Source: Arthrobacter sp. 9AX (GTDB lineage: Bacteria > Actinomycetota > Actinomycetes > Actinomycetales > Micrococcaceae). From it: DNA of 64,000 bases. The stretch covers positions 2,644,487-2,708,486 of the forward strand of contig NZ_LR733293.1 in assembly GCF_902506095.1 (NCBI RefSeq), in the 5' to 3' direction. Positions 36,111 through 44,986 of the stretch are shown here, piece by piece. The position numbers were made by a program, and so were the translations under genes. Each line of letters begins with the position of its first letter. Positions within the stretch are counted from its first letter, which is position 1. The notes beneath the pieces are model-generated. The model was given only the letters and a program-made list of their open reading frames with translations, made no database searches and was not told the DNA's origin.

Positions 36111-37659
36111 CCGGCCGCTCGAGGACCGGTTCACCGGTCTTACGGAAGAGGCTGCGGGTGCGGGGGTCCCAGAAAATCAGGTAAAGGCCAAACAGCAGCC
36201 CCGTGACGGCAGCGGCAACACGCGCCAGGGCAAGGGCCAGCCCCAGGTCCGCCGTCTGGAGGTACGGGAAGACTTCCAGCTGGTCCGAAATGGCATAAAT
36301 CATAAAGAACGAGACTACGAAGTACAGGGCCTTGACCTGCCAGTCATTGCGGATGCCTGTCACGGCGAACAGTGGAATAAGCCACACCACATACCAGGAC
36401 TGGATCATGGGGGCCAGCACCACGATCGCCGCAAACGCCAGGGTGAGGCGCCGGATGAGGCGGTCGTGCTCACCGCGGAAGATCTGCCAGGCGACGATGC
36501 CCACGGCCAGCAGCTTCCCGGCGTCGAACACCCAATCGGCGAGGACCCACCCGTCCACCCCGAACGCATTGGCCAGCGAGGCCACCACCATGCCGATCAG
36601 CCCCACCGGCGCGTACCAGATGAAGATGCTGCCCGGAGCGGAGAGCCCGTTGATCCAGCCAAAACCGAAGCCGTTCACCAGGCTCATCACCGCCAGGAGC
36701 CCCAGGCTCAAGCCTGCCGTCAGGCCCCAGAAGGCAAACTTCCGAAGCCATCCTGCGTTCTTCCCTGCCCAGAGGAGACCAATGAAGGGCAGGAACACAA
36801 TGGTGATGGGCTTGACGGCGATGGAGAGCGTCACCAGGACAATGCCCCGGACCACGCGCCGGGTGGCCGAGTAGTAGAGGCCGGCCAGGGCCAGTCCGAT
36901 CATGAGGGCGTCGTTGTGGACGCTGGCGATGAAGTTGGTGAGGAACAGCGGGTTGGCCGCCGTCAGCCACAATGCCCGGTTCGGGTTCACTCCGTGCAGT
37001 TCGGCGAGCTTGGGCACATAAATCACGCACAGAACCACTCCGGCCAGCGCCACCAGCCGGAACAGCATCACGCTGGCCTCCGGCTGGACGTTGGTGGACC
37101 ACACCACGAACTGTTCGATCCACAGGAACAGCTGGCCATAGGGTACGGGGGCCTCGGTCCACATCTTGTCCGCACCCAGCTGGAAGTAGTTCGACAGCGC
37201 CGAAATACCGTTCTCGTAAGGGTTGAAGCCTTCCACCATCAGGCGGCCCTGCCCGATGTAGGCGTACACGTCCCGGCTGAACAGCGGGACGCTGAACATC
37301 ATGGGCAGGCCCCAGGCCACCACTGCCATCAAGGTGGCCTGGCGGGCCTGGTCTCCCCAGACCCTGATGTGCTGGCCCAGCCGCAGCCAGGCGCGGACCA
37401 GGAGCATCCCGCCCACCGCGAGCAGGATGATGGACAGGGCAACGCCGGCCGCCTCGGCCCGCATCCAGATGAACAGCGGCATCCTGCGCAACTCGGAAAC
37501 GGGGGCAAGCCAGCCCACGCCGAGGGATCCGATGAGCATAAACAGCGAGCCCGCGAATCCGGCCAGGAGCGGAGAGCGGGGATTATCGACGTCGGCCCCG
37601 GCTGCTGCAGCAGAGTCCGCGGCCGCCAGTTCCCCCGCTGCAGGCACAGGCGCCGTCAT
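36103..37659 (-). CDS. Polyprenol-phosphomannose-dependent alpha-1,6-mannosyltransferase-like membrane protein (MptB-like)
   Basis: GT-C fold glycosyltransferase with about 12-13 membrane helices, 518 residues. SRDVYAYIGQGRLMVEGFNPYENG near 125-150 is the family signature with the acidic catalytic Asp. AVKPITIVFLPF and SWYVVWLIPLFAV are further conserved loops. In Corynebacterium and Mycobacterium MptB builds the mannan core of lipoglycans; a similar cell-envelope role is likely here. I chose ATG 37659 (MTAPVPAAGE); a TTG at 37674 is an alternative. The stop overlaps the convergent AlkD stop region by 8 bp. Confidence 0.85.
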   Translation of the reverse strand: MTAPVPAAGELAAADSAAAAGADVDNPRSPLLAGFAGSLFMLIGSLGVGWLAPVSELRRMPLFIWMRAEAAGVALSIILLAVGGMLLVRAWLRLGQHIRVWGDQARQATLMAVVAWGLPMMFSVPLFSRDVYAYIGQGRLMVEGFNPYENGISALSNYFQLGADKMWTEAPVPYGQLFLWIEQFVVWSTNVQPEASVMLFRLVALAGVVLCVIYVPKLAELHGVNPNRALWLTAANPLFLTNFIASVHNDALMIGLALAGLYYSATRRVVRGIVLVTLSIAVKPITIVFLPFIGLLWAGKNAGWLRKFAFWGLTAGLSLGLLAVMSLVNGFGFGWINGLSAPGSIFIWYAPVGLIGMVVASLANAFGVDGWVLADWVFDAGKLLAVGIVAWQIFRGEHDRLIRRLTLAFAAIVVLAPMIQSWYVVWLIPLFAVTGIRNDWQVKALYFVVSFFMIYAISDQLEVFPYLQTADLGLALALARVAAAVTGLLFGLYLIFWDPRTRSLFRKTGEPVLERPVI

Positions 37660-37813
37660 CTCAGGATGGTCCAATCTCTTGCGTTTGCGCGATTCTGCCC
37701 GGCGGGCGGGATGGCCGGCGCAGGCGGGTTACAACGACAGCAAGTTGTCCCGCCGCGTACCCGAAATCCTAGCACCGGCAGGCGGTCCGGGGGTGTAACG
37801 GTAGGCTTGTCCG

Positions 37814-38443
37814 GTGCCTATATCTAACGAACGAATCGTCTGGATCGACTGTGAAATGACCGGCCTGGACATCAAGAACGATGCCCTGATCGAGGTCGCC
37901 GCACTGGTCACCGACTCGGAACTGAACATCCTCGGCGACGGCGTTGACGTCGTGATCAAACCGGATGACGCTGCCCTCGCCCAGATGAACGACTTCGTCC
38001 GGGACATGCACACCAAATCCGGCCTGCTCAAGGAACTCCCCCACGGCACCACCATGGCGGAGGCCGAGGCGGCCGTTATGGAATACATCTCCAAGTGGGT
38101 TCCGGACCCACGCAAGGCCCCCTTGGGCGGCAACTCCGTGGGGACGGACCGCGTCTTCCTGTCGCGCGACATGCCGGCCGTGGTGGACCACCTGCACTAC
38201 CGGGTGATCGACGTCAGCACCATCAAGGAACTCTCCCGCCGCTGGTTCGCCCGGGCCTATTTCCAGTCGCCGGCGAAAAAGGGCGGCCACCGGGCCCTGG
38301 GGGACATCAAGGACTCCATCGACGAACTGCGCTACTACCGGGAAGCGGTCTTTGTGCCCTCACCCGGCCCGGACAGCGCCACCGCCCAGCAGATCGCCAA
38401 ACGCATCACCGCTTCCGCGGACGGGCAGCAGCCGGAAACGTAA
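37814..38443 (+). CDS. orn: Oligoribonuclease
   Basis: 3'-5' exoribonuclease that degrades di- to pentanucleotides, including pGpG. 209 residues, DEDDh family. IVWIDCEMTGLD (first Asp/Glu) near 8-19, VAALVTDSELNILGDG near 28, NSVGTDRVFL (Asp) near 110 and HRALGDIKDSI (His, Asp) near 158. The start is GTG at 37814, 140 bp from the divergent mptB-like gene. Confidence 0.96.
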   Translation: MPISNERIVWIDCEMTGLDIKNDALIEVAALVTDSELNILGDGVDVVIKPDDAALAQMNDFVRDMHTKSGLLKELPHGTTMAEAEAAVMEYISKWVPDPRKAPLGGNSVGTDRVFLSRDMPAVVDHLHYRVIDVSTIKELSRRWFARAYFQSPAKKGGHRALGDIKDSIDELRYYREAVFVPSPGPDSATAQQIAKRITASADGQQPET

Positions 38444-38571
38444 TCTGCGCCACGTTTGCCGGAAATTTTGGTGAAATGGGCAAAAGTGGACGAAGCACCC
38501 CTGAAGAGCAGGTAAGCTATTTGAGTTGCCTTTCCAGAGAGCCGGTCAGCCGGTAGATCTGCAGGGCGCAT

Positions 38572-38645
38572 GGTGGGCTTAGCTCAGTTGGCAGAGCGCC
38601 TGGTTGTGGTCCAGGAGGTCGCGGGTTCAACCCCCGTAGCTCACC
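38572..38645 (+). tRNA. tRNA-His (anticodon GTG)
   Basis: Acceptor GTGGGCT/AGCTCAC with the extra G-1 (38572) opposite discriminator C (38645), a hallmark of tRNA-His. Anticodon loop TTGTGGT, T-arm GGGTTCAACCC. CCA is not encoded. Confidence 0.96.
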
Positions 38646-38652
38646 CTCCATC

Positions 38653-38694
38653 AAGGAGGCCGTATCGGATATCCGGTGCGGCCTCCTTTGTTTT
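38653..38694 (+). terminator. Terminator of tRNA-His
   Basis: AAGGAGGCCG / CGGCCTCCTT stem with a 16-nt loop, followed by TGTTTTG. Confidence 0.75.
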
Positions 38695-38740
38695 GCATAA
38701 AATTGCTTCTGCACTTCGATACCGCCGTAAGGACCGCGAG

Positions 38741-39313
38741 ATGACTGTTCTGCCAATCACCATCTGGGGAGAGCCTGTACTGCACCGCCGGGCTTCCGAA
38801 GTTGAGGTCTTCGACGACGAGCTGCGGACACTGATCGCTGACATGTTCGAAACCAATGACGCCGCCAACGGTGTGGGCCTTGCTGCCCCGCAGGTGGGGG
38901 TCGGGAAGCGGATTTTCGTCTACAAGTACGCCAATGACGACGACGCTCCCCCCACGGGCGTGCTGGTAAATCCCGTCCTGACGCTGTCAAAGGTCTCCGG
39001 CGCCGTCCCTGATCCCGACGAGGAAGAGGAGGGTTGCCTGTCCTTCCCCGGCGGGGTCTATCCGCTCAAGCGTGCCGAGTGGGCGCGGGTGGAGGGTTTT
39101 GACGGTTTTGGCCAGCCGGTCAAGTTTGAGGCCACGGGCTGGTTCGCCCGGGTCATCCAGCATGAGTACGACCACCTTGACGGGAAGCTGTACGTCAACC
39201 GCCTGATGGACCGCTATGCGCGCAAGGCCCTGAAGCTGGCGAAGAAGAGCGGCTGGGGAGTTCCCGGGCTGACATGGATGCCGGGCGTGGACCCTGACCC
39301 GTTTGGCCATTAG
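38741..39313 (+). CDS. def: Peptide deformylase
   Basis: Removes the formyl group from nascent peptides. 190 residues. Motif 1 GVGLAAPQVG near 45, motif 2 EGCLSFPGG near 100 (Cys metal ligand), and motif 3 QHEYDHLDG near 142 (two His and Glu). AAGGA lies about 8 nt before the ATG at 38741; the longer open frame upstream runs through tRNA-His and is not real. Stands alone between tRNA-His and the HNH gene. Confidence 0.96.
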   Translation: MTVLPITIWGEPVLHRRASEVEVFDDELRTLIADMFETNDAANGVGLAAPQVGVGKRIFVYKYANDDDAPPTGVLVNPVLTLSKVSGAVPDPDEEEEGCLSFPGGVYPLKRAEWARVEGFDGFGQPVKFEATGWFARVIQHEYDHLDGKLYVNRLMDRYARKALKLAKKSGWGVPGLTWMPGVDPDPFGH

Positions 39314-39348
39314 GCCCGACGTCGGGGCGTCGCCTCCGGCGCCTGGGT

Positions 39349-40146
39349 TTAGTTGGCTGACACCGTCCGCTGCTCCGGGCAGGATCCCAGGACGCGTTCC
39401 ATGGCGTCCTTCTCCGCTTCCGTGACCCAGAGGCCGTAGGCAGCCTTGACGGAAATCTGGCGCGCCACGTAGTGGCAGCGGATCGACTTGTTTTTGGGCA
39501 GCCAGGTGGCGGCGTCCCCCGCGCTTTTCTGCTGGTTCGCCGGACCGTCGGCGGCGATGAGGTTCAGCGGATCGTTGGCGAGGCCTTGCCGCTGCGCGGC
39601 AGTAAGCCCCTGGGCACCCTTTTGCCAGGCGTCCCCAAGCGCTACCACGTGGTCAATCTGGACGGCACGGCTGCTTTCGGAGCCGCGCTGAAAATCCACG
39701 AACTGCCCGGTGTAGGGCTCCTGGAAAGAGCCTGCCGCAACCCGGCACTTGGAGCCTTCGACGAACAGCACGCCGGCCAGGTCCCGCCGCAGGATGTCAT
39801 TGCGTGTGTCGCAGCCGTTCCGGTCAACGTCCTTCCAGGCCTGGCCAAAGGCTTCCCGGTTGTAGTTGTCCTTGGCCGCCCGTCCCTTCACGGCCAGGCC
39901 GTCCAGTGCGGCGATGGCGGTGCCCCCGGGCACTGGGTGCACCGGCACTACCGGTTTCATCCAGGCCGGATCGAAGACCGGCGCCTCCGTGGGCCCGGAG
40001 GCGGCGGGCTCCGCCGCGGCGAACTGCCCGTCGGTAAAGAACCAGAACAGGGCAGCAAGGACCGAGACGGCCGCCACGGCCAGGACTGCCCACGCTTGCC
40101 CGGAACGGCGGCGGGCACGCCGGTAGGCGGACCAGCTCACGGTCAC
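39349..40146 (-). CDS. Membrane-anchored or exported HNH endonuclease family protein (DUF1524)
   Basis: 265 residues. A basic start (RRARRRSG) and one hydrophobic segment (near 17-38) indicate export or an N-terminal anchor. The nuclease domain has the pattern AVQIDHVVALGDAWQKGA (Asp-His near 165), LANDPLNLIAADGPANQQKSAGDAATWLP (Asn, Asn, Lys near 190-218). This matches exported actinobacterial HNH/DUF1524 proteins also found at the C-terminus of GmrSD. Two Cys pairs could form disulfides. Likely a nuclease for extracellular DNA or competition. GGAG precedes the GTG start. Confidence 0.85.
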   Translation of the reverse strand: MTVSWSAYRRARRRSGQAWAVLAVAAVSVLAALFWFFTDGQFAAAEPAASGPTEAPVFDPAWMKPVVPVHPVPGGTAIAALDGLAVKGRAAKDNYNREAFGQAWKDVDRNGCDTRNDILRRDLAGVLFVEGSKCRVAAGSFQEPYTGQFVDFQRGSESSRAVQIDHVVALGDAWQKGAQGLTAAQRQGLANDPLNLIAADGPANQQKSAGDAATWLPKNKSIRCHYVARQISVKAAYGLWVTEAEKDAMERVLGSCPEQRTVSAN

Positions 40147-40261
40147 GGGGCTCCTGCCCCTCCGGTAACGTCATGCACCAGACGAGCCTAGGGCACCCGC
40201 CTGGCATCCCCCGCGATATCCACACTGTGCAGGGCAAGTGAAGAGTTACATGGGGCGGCGG

Positions 40262-40471
40262 CTATTGTTCCCGCGTCACCCGCCGAAGATCCTCCTCGGC
40301 AATGGCCAGGAGTTCCTCAAGCTGGCGCACCCTGTCCGCACTGACGTCGCCGGATGCGTGGGCCGCCCGGGCGGCTTCAAGCAGCCGTACGGCTTCCTTG
40401 TGGTTGGCCCTGGCCACATCGAGGGCGTGTTCCAGGGTGGTTTCGTGCTGGATCGTGGTTTCTTTTTCCAT
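40262..40471 (-). CDS. Small coiled-coil hypothetical protein
   Basis: 69 residues, Glu/Ala/Leu-rich, almost wholly helical with heptad-like spacing (LEHALDVARANHKEAVRLLEAA). No signal or membrane segment and no Cys. It stands between the HNH gene and gap on the same strand. I do not recognise the family; coding potential is supported by composition and the start at a clean ATG. Confidence 0.6.
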   Translation of the reverse strand: MEKETTIQHETTLEHALDVARANHKEAVRLLEAARAAHASGDVSADRVRQLEELLAIAEEDLRRVTREQ

Positions 40472-40489
40472 GGCACAAGTGTGGTCCCG

Positions 40490-40523
40490 ATTCCCGGCTG
40501 ATTCCAGCGAATCAGCCGGGAAT
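40490..40523 (-). terminator. Hairpin after the GAPDH gene
   Basis: ATTCCCGGCTGATT / AATCAGCCGGGAAT, a 14-bp perfect stem with a 6-nt loop. There is no T-run on the minus strand, so it may be a weak terminator or 3'-end stabiliser. Confidence 0.6.
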
Positions 40524-40547
40524 TCCGGGGGAACCCCGGCGGGTGGA

Positions 40548-42026
40548 TCAGACGGAGATGGCTGCCAGGGCTGCTGCTGATTCCTTGGCGGGGAAAGACG
40601 GCGGGTTGACGCCAGCCATTTCCTCCATGACCCGGACCACCTGGCAGCTGTAGCCGAACTCGTTGTCGTACCAGACGTAGAGCACCAGGTTCTTGTCGGT
40701 GGACACGGTGGCGAGGCCGTCCACGATGCCGGCGCGGCGGGAACCGACGAAGTCGGTGGAAACCACTTCGGGCGAGTCGATGTAATCGATCTGCTTGCGC
40801 AGGTCCGAGTGCAGGGACATCTCCCGCAGGTAGTTGTTGACCTCGTCCTTGGTGGTCCCGTTCTCCAGGCTCAGGTTCAGGATGGCCAGCGAAACATCGG
40901 GGGTGGGGACGCGGATGGAGCTGCCGGTGAGCTTGCCCAGCAGTTCCGGCAGGGCCTTCGCAACGGCCTTGGCTGCGCCTGTCTCGGTGATCACCATGTT
41001 CAGGGCTGCCGAGCGGCCGCGGCGGTCGCCCTTGTGGAAGTTGTCGATCAGGTTCTGGTCGTTGGTGAAGGAGTGGACGGTCTCGACGTGGCCGTGGATG
41101 ACACCGAACTTGTCGTTGATGGCCTTCAGGACCGGAGTGATGGCGTTGGTGGTGCAGGACGCCGCGGACACAATCTGGTCCGTGTCCTCGATGCTGCGGT
41201 GGTTGATGCCGTGGACGATGTTCTTCAGGTCGCCCTTGCCCGGCGCGGTCAGCAGCACCCGTGCCACGCCCTTGCTCTGCAGGTGCTGGGACAGGCCTTC
41301 GGCGTCGCGCCAGCGGCCGGTGTTGTCCACCAGCAGGGCGTTGCTGATGCCGTAGGCGGTGTAGTCGATGGTGGCGGGGTCGTTCGAGTAGATGACCTGC
41401 ACCTGGACGCCGTTGGCGGTGATGGTGTTGGCGGCCTCATCGATGCGGATGGTGCCCTCGAAGGAGCCGTGGACCGAGTCGCGGCGCAGCAGGCTGGCAC
41501 GCTTGGAGAGGTCGTTGTCCGAACCCCTGCGCACTACGATGGCACGCAGCCGCAGTCCGTGGCCGCCGCCTGCCTTTTCGATCAGGAGGCGGGCCAGGAG
41601 CCGGCCGATGCGGCCAAAGCCGTAGAGCACAACGTCGGTGCTGGTGCGGTCATCGCCGCCGCGCTTGCCCACGATCTCGGCCAGCTCTTCGCGGAGGAAT
41701 TCCTCCAGGGTGGCGCCGCCGCCCTCTTCCTTGAACTTCTGGTTCAGCCGGGCGATATCGATCGCCGCCGCGCCGAGCTCCAGCTGGGCCAGGGTGTTCA
41801 GGAGGGGAGCGGTCTCCTCCAACAGCAGTTCGTCCTTGCTCATCCTGCGCGCAAAGCGGTGCGCCTTAAGGATGTTCATGGTGGACTTGTTGATCAGGCT
41901 CCGGCCATGGATGCTGGTCACCACGTTGTTTTCGCGGTACAGCCGGCCGATCACCGGAATCATGGCCTCGGCGAGGGCCTCCCGGCCCATCCACGTATCA
42001 AGACAAGAATCTGACGTCTGGCTCAC
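40548..42026 (-). CDS. gap: Glyceraldehyde-3-phosphate dehydrogenase, long actinobacterial form
   Basis: Interconverts glyceraldehyde-3-phosphate and 1,3-bisphosphoglycerate. 492 residues, about 150 more than classical GAPDH because of an N-terminal helical extension (residues 1-125) shared with the GapB-like group of Corynebacterium and Pseudomonas. The Rossmann motif is LYGFGRIGRLLARL near 133, and the catalytic Cys lies in SAASCTTNAITP, near 290. The second Cys of SCTTNCLAP is Ala here. WYDNEFGYSCQVVRV closes the domain. In those relatives this enzyme favours gluconeogenesis. A lone gene. Confidence 0.93.
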   Translation of the reverse strand: MSQTSDSCLDTWMGREALAEAMIPVIGRLYRENNVVTSIHGRSLINKSTMNILKAHRFARRMSKDELLLEETAPLLNTLAQLELGAAAIDIARLNQKFKEEGGGATLEEFLREELAEIVGKRGGDDRTSTDVVLYGFGRIGRLLARLLIEKAGGGHGLRLRAIVVRRGSDNDLSKRASLLRRDSVHGSFEGTIRIDEAANTITANGVQVQVIYSNDPATIDYTAYGISNALLVDNTGRWRDAEGLSQHLQSKGVARVLLTAPGKGDLKNIVHGINHRSIEDTDQIVSAASCTTNAITPVLKAINDKFGVIHGHVETVHSFTNDQNLIDNFHKGDRRGRSAALNMVITETGAAKAVAKALPELLGKLTGSSIRVPTPDVSLAILNLSLENGTTKDEVNNYLREMSLHSDLRKQIDYIDSPEVVSTDFVGSRRAGIVDGLATVSTDKNLVLYVWYDNEFGYSCQVVRVMEEMAGVNPPSFPAKESAAALAAISV

Positions 42027-42143
42027 AGAAATACCTTCCTTGGTTCACCGCGTACGTCCTCGTACACGGATGTCGGCCACCTGATGGTGTCCAGGGGCGC
42101 CGGCGCCTGCGGGGTTCGGCCCCCAGGCGCCTGGATCGTGGTC

Positions 42144-42180
42144 AAAGAAAAACCGCCGGCTGCGAACGCAACTCCGGCGG
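42144..42180 (-). terminator. Terminator of tspO
   Basis: On the minus strand CCGCCGG / CCGGCGG (42174-42180 with 42153-42159) is followed by TTTTTCTTT. It sits about 100 bp past the tspO stop. Confidence 0.7.
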
Positions 42181-42280
42181 AAGAACTCCTACGTCCTGTG
42201 TCTATTCTAATTTGGCGCACTGTCCGGGAAAGGCCCGGACTGCGTGAAATCACTCACACAGGGCAGGCGCCGCGGCCGGA

Positions 42281-42823
42281 TCAGTTGTGAAGGGCCATAT
42301 AAAGGTTGAGGCTGGCGGAAAAGATGAGCCAGGAAAAGTAGGGCAGCACCAGCAGCCCGGCCAAGGCATGGACCGGGCCGACCCGGAGAATCAGCACGGC
42401 CAGGATGCAAGCCAGTGCGCAGATGATGGCGAAGCCCAGCCACAGGGCAACGGACCCGAGCACAGGGAACATGGCGAAGAACACAAACGGCCACGCCAGG
42501 TTCAGCATCATTTGCAGCCCGTAGTACCCCAGGACACGGCCTCCCAGCGCTCCCCTGCGCCACACCAGCCAGGCCGATACGCCAATGCAGGCATACAGCG
42601 CTGTCCACACCATCCGGAACACCACCCCGGACGGCATCCACGGCGCCCGGGCCGCGGTGGCAAACCAGCCGCCTGAATGCAGGATGATCGGGATCGAGGC
42701 CAGCATGCACACGGCATAGGAAATGGCCAGAAACCCGGCCAGGGCGGACACTTGCCTCCCAGTTGACGGGAGGCGCCGCCATGTGGACCGGGGGGCGGAT
42801 TGTCCATCAGTATTCGCGGGCAC
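42281..42823 (-). CDS. tspO: TspO/MBR family membrane protein
   Basis: Five-helix membrane protein of 180 residues, related to the mitochondrial translocator protein, binding tetrapyrroles. WMPSGVVFRMVWTALY (near 70-85) corresponds to the PP-W-FGPVW region, followed by GVSAWLVWR. The C-terminal LVLPYFSWLIFSASLNLYMALHN fits the conserved PYL-W-LN end. The role in bacteria is stress- or porphyrin-linked and is not fixed. The start is GTG (42821-42823), about 45 bp before the 3' end of rnpB. Confidence 0.88.
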   Translation of the reverse strand: MPANTDGQSAPRSTWRRLPSTGRQVSALAGFLAISYAVCMLASIPIILHSGGWFATAARAPWMPSGVVFRMVWTALYACIGVSAWLVWRRGALGGRVLGYYGLQMMLNLAWPFVFFAMFPVLGSVALWLGFAIICALACILAVLILRVGPVHALAGLLVLPYFSWLIFSASLNLYMALHN

Positions 42824-42868
42824 GGTTCAGCATCCCCAACACAGCGTCCAAGGTCAAACCGGACTGGG

Positions 42869-43265
42869 TGGATGGGTTGACCGATACGCCGGGTTCTGTG
42901 TTCCCGCCCCGTTGCCGGTGCGGGAGTAGCGGCCATCCATCTACGAACGCCGTTGCCGGCGCCCTCCAGCGGCCTACCCGGACACTCGGGCGGGCAGCCC
43001 TCAAACGTGTCCTGTCTGGCCTTGCTCCGGGTGGGGTTTACCTAGCCTTCCCGGTCACCCGGGAAGCTGGTGGTCTCTTACACCACCGTTTCACCCTTAC
43101 CTGTTTCGTGCCGCTTTCAAAACCGGCGCGACCCAGGCGGTCTGTTTTCTGTGGCACTGGCCTGCGGGTTACCCCGAGTGGGCGTTACCCACCACCCTGC
43201 CCTGCGGAGCCCGGACGTTCCTCGAGCCACTTGCGTGACGCGCGGCCGCCTGGTCAACCCATCCG
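42869..43265 (-). ncRNA. rnpB: RNase P RNA
   Basis: Catalytic RNA that matures tRNA 5' ends. On the minus strand the conserved GAGGAACGTCCGGGCTCC lies near the 5' end, ACAGAAAACAG in the centre, and a 3' ACAGAACCCGGC block near the end. The ends pair exactly: GGATGGGTTGACC (42870-42882) with GGTCAACCCATCC (43252-43264), the P1 helix. TAGACT (43271-43276) is at the right distance for its -10 box. Bacterial type A-like. Confidence 0.96.
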
Positions 43266-43317
43266 GTTACAGTCTACCGGCGACGGATTGCTTTCCCTGC
43301 GCCGGTAGGATCGGACG

Positions 43318-44082
43318 GTGCTGATTCTGCTGCCCCCTTCCGAAGGCAAGACACCCGCGGTCCGGGGATCCGCCGTCGACTGGCCTTCCCTCAGCTTCCC
43401 CCAGCTCAATACTTACCGGGCCAAAGTGCTCGACGCCCTCGGTACTGTGAGCGCACACGAGGATGCCCTCGCCCTGCTGGGCGTCGGCGCGTCGTTGAAG
43501 GACGACGTCGACCGGAACACCCGTCTGCATGTGGAACCTGCCGCCCCGGCGCACCAGATCTATTCCGGGGTACTTTATGACGCTTTGGGCTACAGGACGC
43601 TGACGCCGGCGCAGCGGCGCAAGGCCGACGAGTCCGTGCTGGTGATTTCGGCGCTGTGGGGCGCCCTGCGCTTCAGCGACAGCGTTCCCGCCTACCGCCT
43701 GTCCATGGGGACTGGACTGCCCGACGTCGGCCGCCTCGCCTCATTCTGGAAGCCGCAACTTTCGGAGGCGCTGGCTGAGTCTGTGGCCGGGCACCTGCTG
43801 GTGGACTGCCGTTCCAGTACTTACGCGGCCGCGTGGGCTCCGCCGGCGGCACAGACCGTCACCGTGAATGTTTTTACCGAGGCCAACGGGGTCCGGAAGG
43901 TGGTGAGCCACTTTGCCAAGCACACACGCGGTGAGCTGGCCCGGCACCTGCTGGCGCGGCGGGGCAAAACGCCTGCGACGCCGTCGGACCTGCTGAAGGC
44001 CGCCCGCGACAAATGGGAAGCCGAACTGGTGGAAGGTTCAGCGCGGAAGCCGCACGCGCTGAACATCATCCTGCCGGGCTGA
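43318..44082 (+). CDS. yaaA: YaaA/DUF328 family peroxide-stress protein
   Basis: 254 residues. The N-terminal MLILLPPSEGKTP is the family signature; IYSGVLYDALGY, ISALWGALRFSD (near 112) and ASFWKP (near 142) are conserved, as is VSHFAKHTRGELAR near 200 with the family's basic residues. In E. coli YaaA lowers intracellular free iron under peroxide stress. The start is GTG 43318. It is divergent from rnpB across about 50 bp. Confidence 0.93.
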   Translation: MLILLPPSEGKTPAVRGSAVDWPSLSFPQLNTYRAKVLDALGTVSAHEDALALLGVGASLKDDVDRNTRLHVEPAAPAHQIYSGVLYDALGYRTLTPAQRRKADESVLVISALWGALRFSDSVPAYRLSMGTGLPDVGRLASFWKPQLSEALAESVAGHLLVDCRSSTYAAAWAPPAAQTVTVNVFTEANGVRKVVSHFAKHTRGELARHLLARRGKTPATPSDLLKAARDKWEAELVEGSARKPHALNIILPG

Positions 44083-44112
44083 CTGCTCCCAAGCAGGCAG
44101 CACCAGGTGTCG

Positions 44113-44137
44113 TTTGACCCTCTAAAGGGTCACTTGG
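44113..44137. terminator. Small hairpin between convergent yaaA and the coiled-coil gene
   Basis: TGACCC-tctaaa-GGGTCA (44115-44120 with 44127-44132). A short stem without a T-run; it may serve as a weak bidirectional terminator. Confidence 0.4.
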
Positions 44138-44152
44138 CGCTACCCGGTTGGG

Positions 44153-44890
44153 TCAGCCCCATTCCTCCGAGCGGACCAGGATGGCGCCGGAGTCCGGGCA
44201 GAAGACGATGTCGTCGGCCGCGGCGGCCTTGATCTCGGCGAGGTCGCCGGGGCTCAGCTTCATTCCCGAAGCCTCGGACGTGCCGTGGAACAGCCGGGCA
44301 GCGCCAACACCACGCTTGGCCAGGGTCTTTTCGTAGATGGCCAGCATTCCCGCGTCGATTCCGGCGGCGAATTCGGCCCGACGGGTGCGCAGGCCTCCGG
44401 CTTCCGCCTCCACCTCAGCCAGCTCAGCATCGAGTTCAGTCCGGATCCCCCCGAAGGACCCCTGGATGTCGTCCACGATGGCCTGCTGGGCCGCCCGTTT
44501 GGCGCGCAGTGAGTCAAGCCGCTCAAGGACTTCAAGTTCCACGTCCTCAAGGTCCGAGCGGCGTTTGTTAAGGGATGCGATGTCCTTTTGCAGGGCAACG
44601 AGGTCCTTGGACAAGCCAGTGCCGCTGTTGAGCCTGGCCTCGTCCCGCTCGATCCGGGAGGCAACCTGCTCCACGTCCGCCTCGGCTCGCTTCAGTTCGG
44701 CCTCGGCGTCGTGCACAGCCACCTTGGCGGCGCCCAGCTCACCGTTGGCCACGGAAAGGGCGGCTTCCAGATCCTTGATCCGGGGATCGTTCTCCAGTGT
44801 GCGGCGGCGGTTTGAAAGCGACTTGAGCCGGGCGTCCAGCGCCTGCAGCTCAAGCAACTTCAACTGTTCCGCCGGTGCTGCCTTCGCCAC
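44153..44890 (-). CDS. Coiled-coil protein of the C4 zinc-ribbon (HP0958/CdsZ-like) family with a degenerate ribbon
   Basis: 245 residues. Residues ~1-175 are a long helical hairpin rich in Glu/Ala/Leu/Arg (LKLLELQALDARLKSLSNRR at the start). The C-terminal domain aligns with the family's zinc ribbon, but only one Cys remains in FCPDSGAILVR and the first CxxC is gone (ARLFHGTSEASGM). Zinc binding is therefore unlikely. It lies next to the Nif3-like gene on the same strand, a common pairing in actinobacteria. Function unknown. Confidence 0.85.
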   Translation of the reverse strand: MAKAAPAEQLKLLELQALDARLKSLSNRRRTLENDPRIKDLEAALSVANGELGAAKVAVHDAEAELKRAEADVEQVASRIERDEARLNSGTGLSKDLVALQKDIASLNKRRSDLEDVELEVLERLDSLRAKRAAQQAIVDDIQGSFGGIRTELDAELAEVEAEAGGLRTRRAEFAAGIDAGMLAIYEKTLAKRGVGAARLFHGTSEASGMKLSPGDLAEIKAAAADDIVFCPDSGAILVRSEEWG

Positions 44891-44986
44891 TGTTACCTCC
44901 GATTGTTCCCTGCCGGCAGGAGCCGGGCACCGTACCGGCGCTTCCTAGACTCTAGCGCCTGGCCCACTCCCCTGCTTCTGCCTCCC

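Noticed and set aside
38570..38740. Upstream extension of peptide deformylase
   Set aside because: Would be translated from within tRNA-His and its terminator; the ATG at 38741 has a good Shine-Dalgarno.
42763..43324. Overlapping small open frames in the 42.8-43.3 kb interval
   Set aside because: The interval is fully explained by rnpB, whose P1 ends pair exactly.
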